Assembly: GCF_019049655.1 (NCBI RefSeq)
Contig: NZ_JAFMOX010000060.1
Span: 62,001-126,000, forward strand
DNA length: 64,000 bases
Source: Rahnella rivi
GTDB taxonomy: Bacteria > Pseudomonadota > Gammaproteobacteria > Enterobacterales > Enterobacteriaceae
Direction of reading: 5' to 3'
Shown in pieces: positions 47,455 through 57,747 of the stretch. The position numbers were made by a program, and so were the translations under genes. Each line of letters begins with the position of its first letter. The stretch's first letter is position 1. A model generated the notes under the pieces. The model searched no databases and was not told the origin of the DNA. It worked only from the letters and a program-made list of their open reading frames with translations.

Positions 47455-48195
47455 TCAGTAGATGACTTTGTGCCCGTAGCTGGCAAGAATGTTTTTCACT
47501 CTATCCATAATTTCGGTCGTTGGTGGGTTTACGCCATCCAGGCCGTACTTTTCACCCATTGCCGTCCATTTATGTTTGCCAAGCTCATGGTAAGGCAGCA
47601 GCTCAATCTTTTCGATATTGGTCATGTCTTTGGTGAACTCGCCAAGTTTGTGCGCGGATTCATCATCATCAGACCAGCCCGGCACCACAACGTAGCGGAT
47701 CCAGGTGCGTTGATTTCGTTTTGCCAGATAGCGCGCAAAGTCCAGCGTGCGATGGTTGGAGACGCCGACCAAATTCTGATGGATATCGTCGTTCATCTGT
47801 TTTAGATCGAGCATTACCAGGTCAGAGGCATCGAGCAATTCATCTATCACCGGGTCATAGCGGCGGACAAAACCGTTGGTATCCAGACAGGTATTGATCC
47901 CTTCTTTCTGGCAGGCGCGGAACCAGTCACGCACGAATTCCGCCTGAAGGATCGCTTCACCGCCAGAGGCTGTTACACCGCCGCCGGAAGCATTCATAAA
48001 GTGGCGATAGGTCACGACTTCTTTCATCAAATCGTCGACATTGATTTCTTTGCCGCCATGAGTGTCCCAGGTATCGCGGTTGTGGCAATACATGCAACGC
48101 ATCAGGCAACCCTGGAAGAAAACAATAAAGCGGATACCTGGGCCGTCTACCGTGCCACAGGATTCATATGAGTGGATTCGACCTTGAACTGACAT
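47455..48195 (-). CDS. pflA: Pyruvate formate-lyase 1 activating enzyme
   Basis: Radical SAM enzyme that makes the glycyl radical in PflB. The 246-aa protein has the radical SAM cluster motif [14 protein letters not shown] (CxxxCxxC) near residue 30 and the SAM-binding segments [14 protein letters not shown] and NTCLDTNGF. The C-terminus [19 protein letters not shown] matches E. coli PflA. It follows pflB but a 269-bp gap with a terminator and hairpins suggests separate control. Confidence 0.97.
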   Translation of the reverse strand: MSVQGRIHSYESCGTVDGPGIRFIVFFQGCLMRCMYCHNRDTWDTHGGKEINVDDLMKEVVTYRHFMNASGGGVTASGGEAILQAEFVRDWFRACQKEGINTCLDTNGFVRRYDPVIDELLDASDLVMLDLKQMNDDIHQNLVGVSNHRTLDFARYLAKRNQRTWIRYVVVPGWSDDDESAHKLGEFTKDMTNIEKIELLPYHELGKHKWTAMGEKYGLDGVNPPTTEIMDRVKNILASYGHKVIY

Positions 48196-48333
48196 TGCGG
48201 GTTATTCTCCATATTGACCAATGAATAGCAGTCTAAAAGTGCGGATGCTGGCCTGGCAGAGATAAACTGGGAACCATCTGTTTATGATACCAGACAATCA
48301 ATAAGGTTGATTGCCAGCGATTGCCGGAACTGC

Positions 48334-48390
48334 TTTGCCAGAGATCCACAACCATAGCGCTCTGGCAAAACAGACTGTCATGAAGACAGT
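48334..48390 (-). promoter_or_regulatory. Structured pflA leader: two inverted repeats
   Basis: TTTGCCAGAG (48334-48343) pairs with CTCTGGCAAA (48360-48369), 16-nt loop, and ACTGTC (48374-48379) pairs with GACAGT (48385-48390). Both lie between the pflB terminator and the pflA start. They could shape the pflA leader; no known regulator is recognised. Confidence 0.5.
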
Positions 48391-48411
48391 AAAGAGTAGG
48401 GCGGATGAAAC

Positions 48412-48438
48412 AAAGGCTCCACGATGTGGAGCCTTTTT
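48412..48438 (-). terminator. Intrinsic terminator of focA-pflB
   Basis: AAAGGCTCCAC (48412-48422) with GTGGAGCCTTT (48426-48436), 3-nt loop; on the minus strand the stem is followed by GTTTC, and on the plus strand by TTTTT. It lies 27 bp after the pflB stop. Confidence 0.82.
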
Positions 48439-48464
48439 ATCACACTAAACGAAAGGGCGAGTTA

Positions 48465-50747
48465 TTACAGGGACTTAGTGAAAGTACGGGTAATAACGTC
48501 TTGTTGCTGTTCTTTAGTCAGTGAGTTGAAGCGTACCGCGTAACCTGAAACACGGATGGTCAGCTGAGGATAGTTCTCAGGGTGTTCCATCGCATCTAAC
48601 AGCATCTCACGGTTCATGACGTTCACGTTCAGGTGTTGACCACCTTCGATGGACGCTTCGTGATGGAAGTAACCATCCATCAGACCCGCAAGGTTCGCTT
48701 TACGCACATCATCGTCTTTACCCAGCGCGTTAGGAACGATAGAGAAGGTATAAGAAATACCATCTTTCGCGTAAGCAAACGGCAGTTTAGCAACGGAAGT
48801 CAGGGAGGCAACGGCACCTTTCTGATCACGACCGTGCATTGGGTTTGCACCTGGACCGAATGGCGCACCAGCACGACGACCGTCTGGAGTGTTACCTGTT
48901 TTCTTACCATAAACCACGTTAGAGGTGATGGTCAGAACAGACTGAGTTGCCACAGCGCCACGGTAGGTACGCAGTTTCTGAATTTTCTTCATGAAACGTT
49001 CTACCAGGTCACAAGCGATGTCATCTACGCGAGAATCGTTGTTACCGAACTGTGGATATTCGCCTTCAATTTTGAAGTCGACAGCCAGGCCGTCTTCGTC
49101 GCGGATGGTGCTTACTTTGGCATATTTGATAGCAGACAGGGAGTCAGCAGCAACGGACAGACCTGCGATACCACACGCCATGGTGCGATAAACATCACGG
49201 TCATGCAGTGCCATCAATGCAGCTTCGTAGCTGTATTTATCATGCATGTAGTGAATGATGTTCAGTGCAGTCACGTACTGTTTTGCTAACCAGTCCATAA
49301 AGTGGTCCATGCGATCCATGACTTTGTCATAGTCCAGCACGGTATCCATCATTGGCGCTTCTTTCGGGCCAACCTGGATTTTCATTTTTTCATCAACGCC
49401 GCCGTTGATTGCGTACAACATGGTTTTCGCCAGGTTTGCACGAGCACCGAAGAACTGCATTTGTTTACCCACAACCATCGGGCTCACACAACAAGCGATA
49501 GCGTAGTCATCGTTGTTGAAGTCAGGACGCATCAGGTCATCGTTCTCATACTGTACAGATGAGGTATCGATAGACACTTTGGCTGCGTACTTTTTGAAGT
49601 TCATTGGCAGCTTTTCAGACCACAGGATGGTCATGTTCGGTTCTGGTGAAGGCCCCATGGTGTACAGGGTATTCAGGAAACGATAGCTGTTTTTGGTCAC
49701 CAGAGTACGGCCATCAACACCCATACCGGCCAGGGATTCTGTTGCCCAGATTGGGTCACCAGAGAACAGTTCATCATATTCAGGAGTACGCAGGAAACGT
49801 ACCATACGCAGTTTCATAACCAGATGGTCAATCAGTTCCTGAGCTTGTTCTTCGTTCAGTTTGCCTGCTTTGATATCACGTTCGATGAACACGTCAAGGA
49901 AAGTAGATACGCGGCCGAAGGACATTGCTGCACCGTTCTGAGATTTAACCGCAGCCAGGTAGCCGAAGTAAGTCCACTGAACAGCTTCCTGCGCGCTGGT
50001 TGCAGGACCAGAAATGTCGTAACCGTATTTAGCAGCCATTTCTTTAATCTGACCCAGAGCACGATGTTGTTCTGAGATTTCTTCACGCAGCTGGATGGTC
50101 ATTTCCAGATTCACGCCATTTTCCAGGTCGTCTTGCAGAGACTGAAACTGAGCGAATTTGTCAGCCATCAGGAAGTCGATACCGTAAAGTGCAACGCGAC
50201 GGTAGTCACCAATGATACGGCCACGGCCATAGGCATCTGGTAAACCGGTCAGCACGCCAGATTTACGGCAGTTCAGGATGTCTTTTGTGTAAACGTCGAA
50301 CACACCCTGGTTATGCGTTTTGCGGTAATCGGTGAAGATTTTTTTCAGCGCTGGATCCAGTTCACGGCCATAAACTTTACATGAACCTTCTACCATTTTG
50401 ATGCCGCCGAATGGGATCAGGGCACGTTTCAATGGCGCGTCAGTTTGCAGACCAACGATGGTTTCCAGAGATTTATTGATGTAGCCAGCGTCATGAGAAG
50501 TGATGGTAGCCGCAACGTCAGTATCGAAGTCAACCGGAGCTTTGGTGCTGTTCTCCAGTTTGATACCGTCCATTACTTTATCCCACAGGGTGGTTGTCGC
50601 CTGAGTCGCGCCAGCCAGGAAGGACTCATCACCTTCATACGGGGTGTAGTTCTTCTGAATGAAGTCACGGACGTTTACGCCATTCTGCCATTCACCAGCA
50701 CTAAAGCCTTGCCATGCGTTGGTCAATTTTTCATTGAGCTTGGACAT
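48465..50747 (-). CDS. pflB: Formate C-acetyltransferase (pyruvate formate-lyase) PflB
   Basis: Converts pyruvate and CoA to acetyl-CoA and formate without oxygen, using a glycyl radical. It has 760 aa, as in E. coli. The adjacent catalytic cysteines are in [14 protein letters not shown] (about residues 418-419), and the radical Gly is in the C-terminal [21 protein letters not shown] (about 735). Codon use is strongly biased, as expected for a very abundant protein. It lies 74 bp after focA, the classical focA-pflB operon. Confidence 0.98.
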   Translation of the reverse strand: MSKLNEKLTNAWQGFSAGEWQNGVNVRDFIQKNYTPYEGDESFLAGATQATTTLWDKVMDGIKLENSTKAPVDFDTDVAATITSHDAGYINKSLETIVGLQTDAPLKRALIPFGGIKMVEGSCKVYGRELDPALKKIFTDYRKTHNQGVFDVYTKDILNCRKSGVLTGLPDAYGRGRIIGDYRRVALYGIDFLMADKFAQFQSLQDDLENGVNLEMTIQLREEISEQHRALGQIKEMAAKYGYDISGPATSAQEAVQWTYFGYLAAVKSQNGAAMSFGRVSTFLDVFIERDIKAGKLNEEQAQELIDHLVMKLRMVRFLRTPEYDELFSGDPIWATESLAGMGVDGRTLVTKNSYRFLNTLYTMGPSPEPNMTILWSEKLPMNFKKYAAKVSIDTSSVQYENDDLMRPDFNNDDYAIACCVSPMVVGKQMQFFGARANLAKTMLYAINGGVDEKMKIQVGPKEAPMMDTVLDYDKVMDRMDHFMDWLAKQYVTALNIIHYMHDKYSYEAALMALHDRDVYRTMACGIAGLSVAADSLSAIKYAKVSTIRDEDGLAVDFKIEGEYPQFGNNDSRVDDIACDLVERFMKKIQKLRTYRGAVATQSVLTITSNVVYGKKTGNTPDGRRAGAPFGPGANPMHGRDQKGAVASLTSVAKLPFAYAKDGISYTFSIVPNALGKDDDVRKANLAGLMDGYFHHEASIEGGQHLNVNVMNREMLLDAMEHPENYPQLTIRVSGYAVRFNSLTKEQQQDVITRTFTKSL

Positions 50748-50821
50748 CTTGCACCTACCTTCTAATTTGGATTTCTTTAAAAATCGCGTGTAAAACTGTC
50801 GTAACGAGAATCCACGTTGAA

Positions 50822-51679
50822 TCAGTGATTTTTCTCATCGCGAAGATATATAACCCAGTACGTTAACCCTACCAGCAAGCCACCCCCGATGATGTTACCT
50901 ATGGTCACAGGGATGAGATTATCGATGATAAAGTTACTGACGTTCAGTTCTGCGAATTGTGCCGGTGTTGCACCGACAGCCTGCCAGAATTCGGGTGTTG
51001 CAAAGTTCTTAACGACAATACCTAACGGGATCATGAACATGTTGGCGATGCTATGCTCGAAGCCGCTGGCGACAAACATGGCTACCGGCAGAATCATGGC
51101 AAACATCTTATCCATCAGGCTGCGGCCGGAGTAACTCATCCAGACAGCCAGGCAAACCATCAGGTTAGCCAGGATCCCGAGACACACAGCTTCGATAAAG
51201 GTGTGATGCATCTTATGGTCGGCTGTTTGCAGAACGTTGAGTCCCCACAAACCGTTATCCACCATATATTCACCGGAGAACCAGATCAGGGCGACAAAGA
51301 ACAGACAGCCAATCAGGTTACCAATATAGACATTGGCCCAGTTGCGTGCCAGTTGCCCCCAGGTGATACGACCGCTGGCTTTCGCAATGACAATCAGCAC
51401 CGTAGAGGTAAAGAGATCAGCACCACATACCACGACCAGCATAAGACCCAGAGAGAAGCATATGCCCCCGACAAGTTTTGCCAGACCGAAAGGAACGGTG
51501 CCGGTACCTGTGGTGGAAGTGATATAAAAAGCAAAGGCAATAGAAATAAAGACGCCAGCAGTAATGGCTAAAAAGAACGTTTTTAACGGCTGTTTGGTGG
51601 CTTTATAAACGCCGGCATCTTCAGCAACTTTAGCTGTAGCGGCGGGTAATATAAGATCGAAGGGGTTGTCAGTTTTCAC
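50822..51679 (-). CDS. focA: Formate channel FocA
   Basis: Pentameric formate-nitrite transporter family channel for bidirectional formate flow. The 285-aa protein has six membrane spans. FNT signatures: [20 protein letters not shown] segment ([16 protein letters not shown]) with the gating His region, [17 protein letters not shown] (NxxG half-motif) and [19 protein letters not shown] at the C-terminus. The N-terminus [29 protein letters not shown], which touches PflB in E. coli, is conserved. Confidence 0.97.
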   Translation of the reverse strand: MKTDNPFDLILPAATAKVAEDAGVYKATKQPLKTFFLAITAGVFISIAFAFYITSTTGTGTVPFGLAKLVGGICFSLGLMLVVVCGADLFTSTVLIVIAKASGRITWGQLARNWANVYIGNLIGCLFFVALIWFSGEYMVDNGLWGLNVLQTADHKMHHTFIEAVCLGILANLMVCLAVWMSYSGRSLMDKMFAMILPVAMFVASGFEHSIANMFMIPLGIVVKNFATPEFWQAVGATPAQFAELNVSNFIIDNLIPVTIGNIIGGGLLVGLTYWVIYLRDEKNH

Positions 51680-51718
51680 ATTAACTCTCTTATTCAGGGC
51701 TATGCACTGCGCAACGAG

Positions 51719-51760
51719 ATACTAGCAAAGCAGTATAACGTAAAAATTGACGTGGATCAT
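51719..51760 (-). promoter_or_regulatory. FNR-dependent promoter of focA-pflB with extended -10
   Basis: TTGACGTGGATCAT (51747-51760) matches the FNR consensus at 8 of 10 positions. On the minus strand TGCTAGTAT carries an extended -10 (TAGTAT, 51724-51719) 32 bp from the FNR centre, the class II geometry. The predicted start is about 33 nt before the focA ATG. Confidence 0.68.
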
Positions 51761-52096
51761 ACGGGGCTGATTTCGATGCATTATTGTCTACTACTGCATA
51801 GGTACTTTTTAACTTAACTTGTTGAAATTAATTAAATAAAAACATTTTAATTTTTACAAAAAAAGTTGATGAATACTTAAATTATTCTTCTTAATAGGTA
51901 AATAAAAAACATCGGCTGTTAATTATTGTCATTGATTTGAATTTGATTTCTTTACACCCAATTAACTTTTCAGGCTTCGGAATTTATTTATCCTGTAAAA
52001 ATGCTAACCCGTCAGTATAGCGCGCGAAATTACACGCCATTTCCTGCCCCGAGTCAAATCCCGCTATCCAAATAAGGGAGCTCAGACGAACCAGAA
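51761..52096. promoter_or_regulatory. AT-rich upstream region of focA-pflB
   Basis: This 336-bp stretch has no gene. It is very AT-rich, with several runs such as GTTAATTATTGTCA (near 51917) that resemble ArcA sites. E. coli focA-pflB has multiple promoters with FNR, ArcA and IHF sites over several hundred bp, so the same may hold here. No further FNR box of good quality was found. Confidence 0.4.
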
Positions 52097-52127
52097 ATAA
52101 AAAAACCGGCAGAGTGCTCTGCCGGTT
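52097..52127 (-). terminator. Intrinsic terminator of ycaO
   Basis: AACCGGCAGAG (52104-52114) pairs with CTCTGCCGGTT (52117-52127). On the minus strand a run of seven T follows. Confidence 0.9.
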
Positions 52128-52153
52128 CAGGTTCAGTCAGGGTGCCGTTTACA

Positions 52154-53917
52154 TCAGGCTTTCGACCAGTGACGACGTTTAGCGACCTGCAGCTTTTCAT
52201 AAGCACGGAGCAATGCCTGATGGGCGGGCAGCGCTTTGAGGTCAGGATCAACCGCAAACAGGCTGTGGAAGCGAACTTCGCCGCTGATTGCAGCAGAGGC
52301 ATCTTCCACGGCTTTCTGGCCGTACATTTTTACGAAAGCGTTGTAATACTGCGCTGGCTCGCGATCTTCTTCCAGTGACAACTGCAATAAGGTTTGCAGG
52401 CAACGGTAGTAGTTGTTGCGTTCGTCACTGTAGACCGATGAGTTGAACTCGTGAGCCCACTCAGCCCAGGTCAGTGCCTGATCGAAATCGCCGCCCGCCA
52501 GTGCCAGCATAGATTTCAGTTCGCCAACGCGCAGGGTGTACCAGCCATTATCCTTGCCGCTGGCAATACCCAGCAGTTCACGCACGCGGGTAAAGTCATC
52601 CAGACCTTCATCATCAAGTTGAGTAATCATCTCGAGATAGGTTTCTTTTGGCAGATCGCTGTCCGGCAGTGCCAGCAGTTGATCACGCAAATGTGCACCC
52701 ATACTGTTATTTGCCAGCAGCAAATCTTCAGCCGGATAAATATCAGACATGCCCGGAACGATGATGCGGCAGGCATAAACGTCCAGATGTTCGTAATCGG
52801 CGATGTACACTTCAGCATCTTCTTTGTCGAAAATTGCCATCAGCGTCGCGAACTCTTCTTCAGTGCTGCCACTGAAGCTCCAGTCTGCAAACGGGTAGTC
52901 TGCATCTTGTTTGAACATATCCCATGAAATCAAACCACTTGAGTCGATGAAGTGGGTTTCGAGGTTTGCGTGCTCGGCAACTTCTTCGTCATCAAAGGTC
53001 GGGGCGGTGAACACGTCCAGATCTTTCAGGCTGCGGCCCTGTAGTAATTCGGTGACAGTACGCTCAAGTGCCACACCGAAATCTGGGTGTGCGCCAAAGG
53101 AAGCGAAGCAGGTACCGTTTGCAGGGTTGAACAGCACCACACAAATGACCGGGTAATTGCCGCCCAGTGAAGCGTCGTAAGAAAGGATCGGGAACCCTTC
53201 TTCTTCCAGTTTAGCGATGGCTTCCACCACGCCCGGGTAACGCGCCAGCACGTCAGCAGGAATTTCCGGCAGGCTGATGGATTCCGCGATGATACGATTT
53301 TTAACGTAACGCTCGAAGACTTCAGACAGCCCCTGAACACGCGCTTCATTAGCGGTATTACCCGCTGACATCCCGTTAGAAACATAGAGGTTGCCGATGA
53401 TATTCATGGGAATATAAACGGTTTGCAGATCTGACTGACGGGTGAACGGTAACGCGCAGATCCCGCGATCCGGGTTGCCTGATTGCAGATCGATCAGATC
53501 ACTGGCAACCAGCTCTTTATCGGCATCGTAAAATTCATGCAGACGCTCGTCCAGAATTCCTTCCGGCAGGCTGTTATCTTCAGCCACAGGGAACCATTTT
53601 TCGTTTGGATAATGAACGAAATCACCATTGGCAATTTCTTTACCCAGATAGAAATCGGCAAAGAAATAGTTCGTCGAGAGACGCTCAAAATATTCACCCA
53701 GTGCAGACGCCAGAGCGGCTTTCTTGCTCGCACCTTTTCCGTTGGTGAAGCACAGCGGGCAGTCGCGGTCGCGAATGTGCACTGACCAGACGTGCGGAAC
53801 CGGGTTCAGCCAGGAGGCTTCTTCGATATTAAAACCGAGATCGGTGAGTTTTTGTTGGAAGCGGGAAATGGAGTCTTCCAGCGCCGCGTCTTTACCAGGA
53901 ATAAAAGTTTGCGTCAT
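52154..53917 (-). CDS. ycaO: YcaO protein (YcaO cyclodehydratase family, RimO-associated)
   Basis: ATP-using YcaO-domain protein of 587 aa (E. coli 586) from the ATG at 53917 (MTQTFIPGKDAALEDSISRF). The ATP-binding YcaO signatures are present: GKGASKKAALASALGEYFERLS, SAGNTANEARVQGLSEVFERYVKN and AVDPDLKAL further down. In E. coli YcaO is linked to the methylthiolation of ribosomal protein S12 together with RimO. No peptide-substrate or bacteriocin genes are nearby, so it is the housekeeping type. The C-terminal part (from about residue 420) is a TPR-like helical region typical of this subfamily. Confidence 0.93.
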   Translation of the reverse strand: MTQTFIPGKDAALEDSISRFQQKLTDLGFNIEEASWLNPVPHVWSVHIRDRDCPLCFTNGKGASKKAALASALGEYFERLSTNYFFADFYLGKEIANGDFVHYPNEKWFPVAEDNSLPEGILDERLHEFYDADKELVASDLIDLQSGNPDRGICALPFTRQSDLQTVYIPMNIIGNLYVSNGMSAGNTANEARVQGLSEVFERYVKNRIIAESISLPEIPADVLARYPGVVEAIAKLEEEGFPILSYDASLGGNYPVICVVLFNPANGTCFASFGAHPDFGVALERTVTELLQGRSLKDLDVFTAPTFDDEEVAEHANLETHFIDSSGLISWDMFKQDADYPFADWSFSGSTEEEFATLMAIFDKEDAEVYIADYEHLDVYACRIIVPGMSDIYPAEDLLLANNSMGAHLRDQLLALPDSDLPKETYLEMITQLDDEGLDDFTRVRELLGIASGKDNGWYTLRVGELKSMLALAGGDFDQALTWAEWAHEFNSSVYSDERNNYYRCLQTLLQLSLEEDREPAQYYNAFVKMYGQKAVEDASAAISGEVRFHSLFAVDPDLKALPAHQALLRAYEKLQVAKRRHWSKA

Positions 53918-54223
53918 TGAGTTCACTTTTGAGCGTGCTAAAAACGCGCAATGATACGGGGTTTTGCGATGCACCTCCATGTATTCGTGTTAAGAATGTA
54001 ATCGCGTTGTAACTCGCCTGGTCAAAGGCGCGGAGCAGGGTTCTGGCATGAACAGATAATCCTGTTAAATCAGCTTTCCAGGGAGGAATGAACCTTGTGA
54101 CCGAGATCTCATCGCTGTTTATCAGGTCGTAATGAATATCCGTTGCAGACTCCTTGTCTCGGATGATAAAACCGTTAAATTAGTGCTTACAATGTGGCTG
54201 TCTCAGAGAAGTGGTGAGGGGAA
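53918..54223. promoter_or_regulatory. Divergent ycaO / serC regulatory region
   Basis: This 306-bp gap has no gene. TGTGACCGAGATCTCA at 54096-54111 is an imperfect CRP-like site (8 of 10), and TACAAT at 54188-54193 is the best -10 for serC, 31 bp before the ATG. E. coli serC is controlled by Lrp and CRP, which fits, but neither site is strong. Confidence 0.35.
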
Positions 54224-55309
54224 ATGACTCAGGTTTATAATTTTAGTGCTGGCCCGGCAATGATCCCGGCTGAAGTATTGCGTCGTGCGGAACAGGAACT
54301 TTGTAACTGGCACGGACTGGGTACATCGGTGATGGAAATCAGTCACCGCAGTAAGGAGTTTATCCAGGTTGCTGAAGAGTCCGAGAAGGATATCCGTGAC
54401 CTGCTGAATATTCCCCAGAACTATAAAGTGCTGTTCTGCCACGGTGGCGCACGTGCTCAATTCGCCGCGGTGCCAATGAACCTGCTGGTCGATAAATCCT
54501 CTGCTGATTACATCGATGGTGGTTACTGGGCACACAGCGCAGTCAATGAAGCCAAAAAATACTGCACCCCGAACGTGATTGATGTCACCACGAACCTTGA
54601 CGGTAAGCGTGGCATTCTGCCGATGAGCGAATGGAAACTGAATGCAGATTCCGCTTACGTTCATTACTGCCCGAATGAAACAATCGACGGTGTTTCCATT
54701 GATGAAATGCCTGATTTCGGTGACAAAATTGTGGTCGCCGACTATTCCTCTTGTATCCTGTCCCGCCCGATTGATGTCAGCCGCTTTGGCGTGATTTACG
54801 CGGGCGCGCAGAAAAATATTGGCCCTGCAGGTCTGACGCTGGTGATCGTCCGCGAAGATTTGCTGGGGAAAGCCCGCACTGAACTGCCGTCCATCCTTGA
54901 TTACACCGTGCTGGCTGAGAACGACTCTATGTTCAATACTCCGCCCACTTTCGCCTGGTACCTCTCTGGTATGGTCTTTAAGTGGCTGAAAGAGCAGGGC
55001 GGTTTACGCGAGATGGAGAAACGTAACCAGGCCAAAGCCGAATTACTTTATGGCGCTATCGATCGCACCGGCTTTTACCGCAACATGGTAGCGACGGCCA
55101 ACCGTTCGTGGATGAACGTTCCTTTCCAGATGGCGGATGCTTCTTTGGACAAATTGTTCCTCGATCAGGCACAGGACGCTGGCCTGCATGCGCTTAAAGG
55201 TCACCGTGTTGCTGGCGGTATGCGCGCATCTATTTATAATGCAATGCCGATTGAAGGCGTAAAAGCCCTGACCGACTTTATGGCTGAGTTCGAAAAACGC
55301 CACGGTTAA
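54224..55309 (+). CDS. serC: Phosphoserine aminotransferase
   Basis: PLP enzyme making 3-phosphoserine for serine synthesis and 4-phosphohydroxythreonine for pyridoxal phosphate synthesis. It has 361 aa, starting [23 protein letters not shown]. Family blocks: [32 protein letters not shown] and the PLP Lys in [24 protein letters not shown] precedes the ATG. aroA follows after a terminator-like hairpin, the well-known serC-aroA mixed-function operon. Confidence 0.98.
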   Translation: MTQVYNFSAGPAMIPAEVLRRAEQELCNWHGLGTSVMEISHRSKEFIQVAEESEKDIRDLLNIPQNYKVLFCHGGARAQFAAVPMNLLVDKSSADYIDGGYWAHSAVNEAKKYCTPNVIDVTTNLDGKRGILPMSEWKLNADSAYVHYCPNETIDGVSIDEMPDFGDKIVVADYSSCILSRPIDVSRFGVIYAGAQKNIGPAGLTLVIVREDLLGKARTELPSILDYTVLAENDSMFNTPPTFAWYLSGMVFKWLKEQGGLREMEKRNQAKAELLYGAIDRTGFYRNMVATANRSWMNVPFQMADASLDKLFLDQAQDAGLHALKGHRVAGGMRASIYNAMPIEGVKALTDFMAEFEKRHG

Positions 55310-55355
55310 GTGTGCTGGCTTTCAGGCCTGCAGAATGCTTTAGTAAGAAGCCTTA

Positions 55356-55389
55356 AAAATGACCCCGGCTCAATGTCCGGGGTCATTTT
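55356..55389 (+). terminator. Terminator-like attenuator between serC and aroA
   Basis: AAAATGACCCCGG (55356-55368) pairs exactly with CCGGGGTCATTTT (55377-55389), 8-nt loop. The stem ends in a T-run only 25 bp before the aroA GTG. It should terminate a fraction of transcripts or act as an attenuator. Confidence 0.8.
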
Positions 55390-55413
55390 ATGAAAAGAAG
55401 AATTGGAGAAAGA

Positions 55414-56697
55414 GTGGAATCCCTGACATTACAACCCGTTGCACTGGTTAACGGCAGCATCAATTTACCTGGCTCAAAAAGTGTTTCTAACCGTGCACTG
55501 TTACTGGCTGCTTTTGCACAGGGCACAACCCGCCTGACTAACCTGCTCGACAGTGACGATGTGCGCCACATGCTAAATGCACTGACACATCTGGGTGTGA
55601 CTCATCGCCTGTCAGCCTCCCGTACTGAGTGTGAAATCGAGGGGCTGGGCACCGCTTTCTCCAATGCTAAAGGCCTGGAATTGTTTCTCGGTAACGCAGG
55701 TACAGCAATGCGTCCGCTGGCTGCGGCGTTATGCCTGGGGGAACAGGATGTTGTGCTGACCGGTGAGCCACGCATGAAGGAGCGGCCGATCGGGCATCTG
55801 GTTGACGCGCTGCGTCAGGGCGGTGCGCAAATTGATTATCTCGAGCAACAAGATTATCCGCCATTGCGCCTGCGCGGTGGCTTTACCGGCGGGGATGTCA
55901 GTGTCGATGGAAGTGTTTCCAGCCAATTCCTGACCGCGTTATTAATGACAGCTCCGCTGGCTGATAACGACACAACGATTCAGATTAAAGGTGATCTGGT
56001 TTCCAAACCTTATATTGATATCACGCTAAATCTGATGAAAACCTTTGGTATTGTTGTAGAAAATCACCAGTACCAGACATTTAGCATCAAAGGCCGTCAG
56101 CAGTATGTCTCTCCAGGTTCGTACCTCGTTGAAGGCGATGCGTCTTCTGCGTCCTATTTCCTGGCCGCTGCGGCGATCAAAGGCGGCACCGTTCGCGTCA
56201 CCGGTATCGGCAAAAACAGTATGCAGGGTGATATCCGCTTTGCAGATGTGCTGGAAAAAATGGGTGCAACTATTCATTGGGCGGATGATTACATCGAATG
56301 TACCCGCGGCGAACTGAAAGGCATTGATATGGACATGAACCATATCCCGGATGCTGCAATGACCATCGCGACGGCAGCGCTGTTTGCCGAAGGGACCACT
56401 ACGCTGCGCAACATTTATAACTGGCGCGTGAAAGAAACGGATCGACTGACGGCAATGGCGACCGAACTGCGTAAAGTCGGTGCAACGGTGGAAGAGGGTG
56501 AGGATTATATTCGCATTGAGCCACCGCAATCCCTTAGATTCGCAGAGATTGGCACCTATAACGATCACCGCATGGCGATGTGTTTCTCGCTGGTGGCGTT
56601 GTCCGATACGCCGGTAACGATCCTCGATCCTAAGTGTACCGCGAAGACCTTCCCTGATTATTTTGATCGTCTCGCCGCAATAAGTACGCTGGCATAG
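55414..56697 (+). CDS. aroA: 5-enolpyruvylshikimate-3-phosphate synthase
   Basis: Sixth step of the shikimate pathway: shikimate-3-phosphate plus PEP to EPSP. A GTG start at 55414 ([29 protein letters not shown]) with GGAG 5 nt upstream gives 427 aa, identical to E. coli; an in-frame ATG at 55390 lies inside the hairpin region and is unlikely. Active-site blocks: [28 protein letters not shown] with class I Gly and Pro residues, [18 protein letters not shown], and [12 protein letters not shown]. It is the class I (plant/enterobacterial) type. Confidence 0.97.
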   Translation: MESLTLQPVALVNGSINLPGSKSVSNRALLLAAFAQGTTRLTNLLDSDDVRHMLNALTHLGVTHRLSASRTECEIEGLGTAFSNAKGLELFLGNAGTAMRPLAAALCLGEQDVVLTGEPRMKERPIGHLVDALRQGGAQIDYLEQQDYPPLRLRGGFTGGDVSVDGSVSSQFLTALLMTAPLADNDTTIQIKGDLVSKPYIDITLNLMKTFGIVVENHQYQTFSIKGRQQYVSPGSYLVEGDASSASYFLAAAAIKGGTVRVTGIGKNSMQGDIRFADVLEKMGATIHWADDYIECTRGELKGIDMDMNHIPDAAMTIATAALFAEGTTTLRNIYNWRVKETDRLTAMATELRKVGATVEEGEDYIRIEPPQSLRFAEIGTYNDHRMAMCFSLVALSDTPVTILDPKCTAKTFPDYFDRLAAISTLA

Positions 56698-56721
56698 TCT
56701 ATAACTAGGTGGGTCAGAGAG

Positions 56722-56748
56722 CGGACATCCTGGATGTCCGTTTTTTTT
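56722..56748 (+). terminator. Intrinsic terminator of serC-aroA
   Basis: CGGACATC, CTG loop, GATGTCCG followed by eight T, 25 bp after the aroA stop. Confidence 0.93.
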
Positions 56749-56822
56749 GCTTTTATCATTGAGAACCGTCCGCTTTTTAGACAACTGATAAATGTGGGGT
56801 AACAGTTGCCGCAAAGGCAGCG

Positions 56823-56828
56823 TATAAT
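56823..56828 (+). promoter_or_regulatory. Consensus -10 upstream of cmk
   Basis: A perfect TATAAT lies 65 bp before the cmk ATG, downstream of the aroA terminator. The -35 at normal spacing is poor (TAACAG). It is a candidate promoter for cmk and rpsA. Confidence 0.45.
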
Positions 56829-56892
56829 GCCGCTCCTGAATTAGTCCTATGAGGCTAATGAAGCGGGTATCACCCACCGAAAGGAGACAAAA

Positions 56893-57591
56893 ATGACGGC
56901 TATAGCCCCGGTAATCACCGTTGATGGGCCAAGTGGTGCAGGTAAAGGTACATTGTGTAAAGCTTTGGCCGAAGCCCTTAACTGGCGTTTACTGGATTCC
57001 GGAGCAATCTACCGGGTTTTAGCGCTGGCAGCACTTCATCATCAGGTTGATATCGTCTCAGAAGAGGCGTTAGTTCCGCTTGCCGCACATCTCGACGTGC
57101 GTTTTGTCGCTCAGGATGGGCAGTTAAAGGTAATTTTAGAAGGTGAGGATGTCAGCAATGAGATCCGCACCGAAACGGTAGGTAATACCGCGTCTCAAGC
57201 GGCCGCTTTCCCTCGCGTTCGCGAAGCATTACTGCGTCGTCAGCGCGCGTTCCGTGAGGCGCCAGGCCTGATTGCCGACGGGCGAGACATGGGCACGGTG
57301 GTCTTTCCCGATGCGCCGGTCAAAATATTTCTCGACGCCAGCTCAGAAGAGCGTGCAAACAGAAGAATGCTACAGTTGCAGGAAAAGGGCTTTAGTGTTA
57401 ACTTTGAACGGCTTTTAGCCGAGATCAAGGAACGTGATGACCGAGATCGTAACCGATCCATTGCGCCCTTAGTGGCTGCTTCCGATGCGTTATTACTGGA
57501 TTCAACCAGTATGTCCATTGATGAAGTCATCGAAAAAGCGCTGGCTTATGCCACAGAAATTTTAGGATTGCCGCAAAAACAAACCCGGTAA
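56893..57591 (+). CDS. cmk: Cytidylate kinase
   Basis: Phosphorylates CMP and dCMP with ATP; recycles CMP from RNA and lipid metabolism. The 232-aa protein has the P-loop [52 protein letters not shown] and [13 protein letters not shown] (catalytic/lid residues). It is about 5 aa longer than E. coli Cmk. rpsA follows after 156 bp, the conserved order. Confidence 0.97.
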   Translation: MTAIAPVITVDGPSGAGKGTLCKALAEALNWRLLDSGAIYRVLALAALHHQVDIVSEEALVPLAAHLDVRFVAQDGQLKVILEGEDVSNEIRTETVGNTASQAAAFPRVREALLRRQRAFREAPGLIADGRDMGTVVFPDAPVKIFLDASSEERANRRMLQLQEKGFSVNFERLLAEIKERDDRDRNRSIAPLVAASDALLLDSTSMSIDEVIEKALAYATEILGLPQKQTR

Positions 57592-57747
57592 TCGAGCCTT
57601 AATTTGGCGCTGGAATCTATTCAGTGCCAATTTTGGCTATAGTTTTTTTTAACCTCGCCGCAAGGATCTGTAGCGGGGCATTTGAAACAACCCCATCCAG
57701 CAGGACGCCAGATGGACGTTAAACTTAAGAACCTAAAGATTAACAAC

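Noticed and set aside
52154..53917. YcaO as a RiPP/azole biosynthesis gene
   Set aside because: No precursor peptide, E1-like or export genes nearby; the sequence and position are those of housekeeping YcaO next to focA.
56026..56877. 283-codon minus-strand reading frame
   Set aside because: Antisense of aroA and the cmk leader; no family resemblance and aroA is intact.
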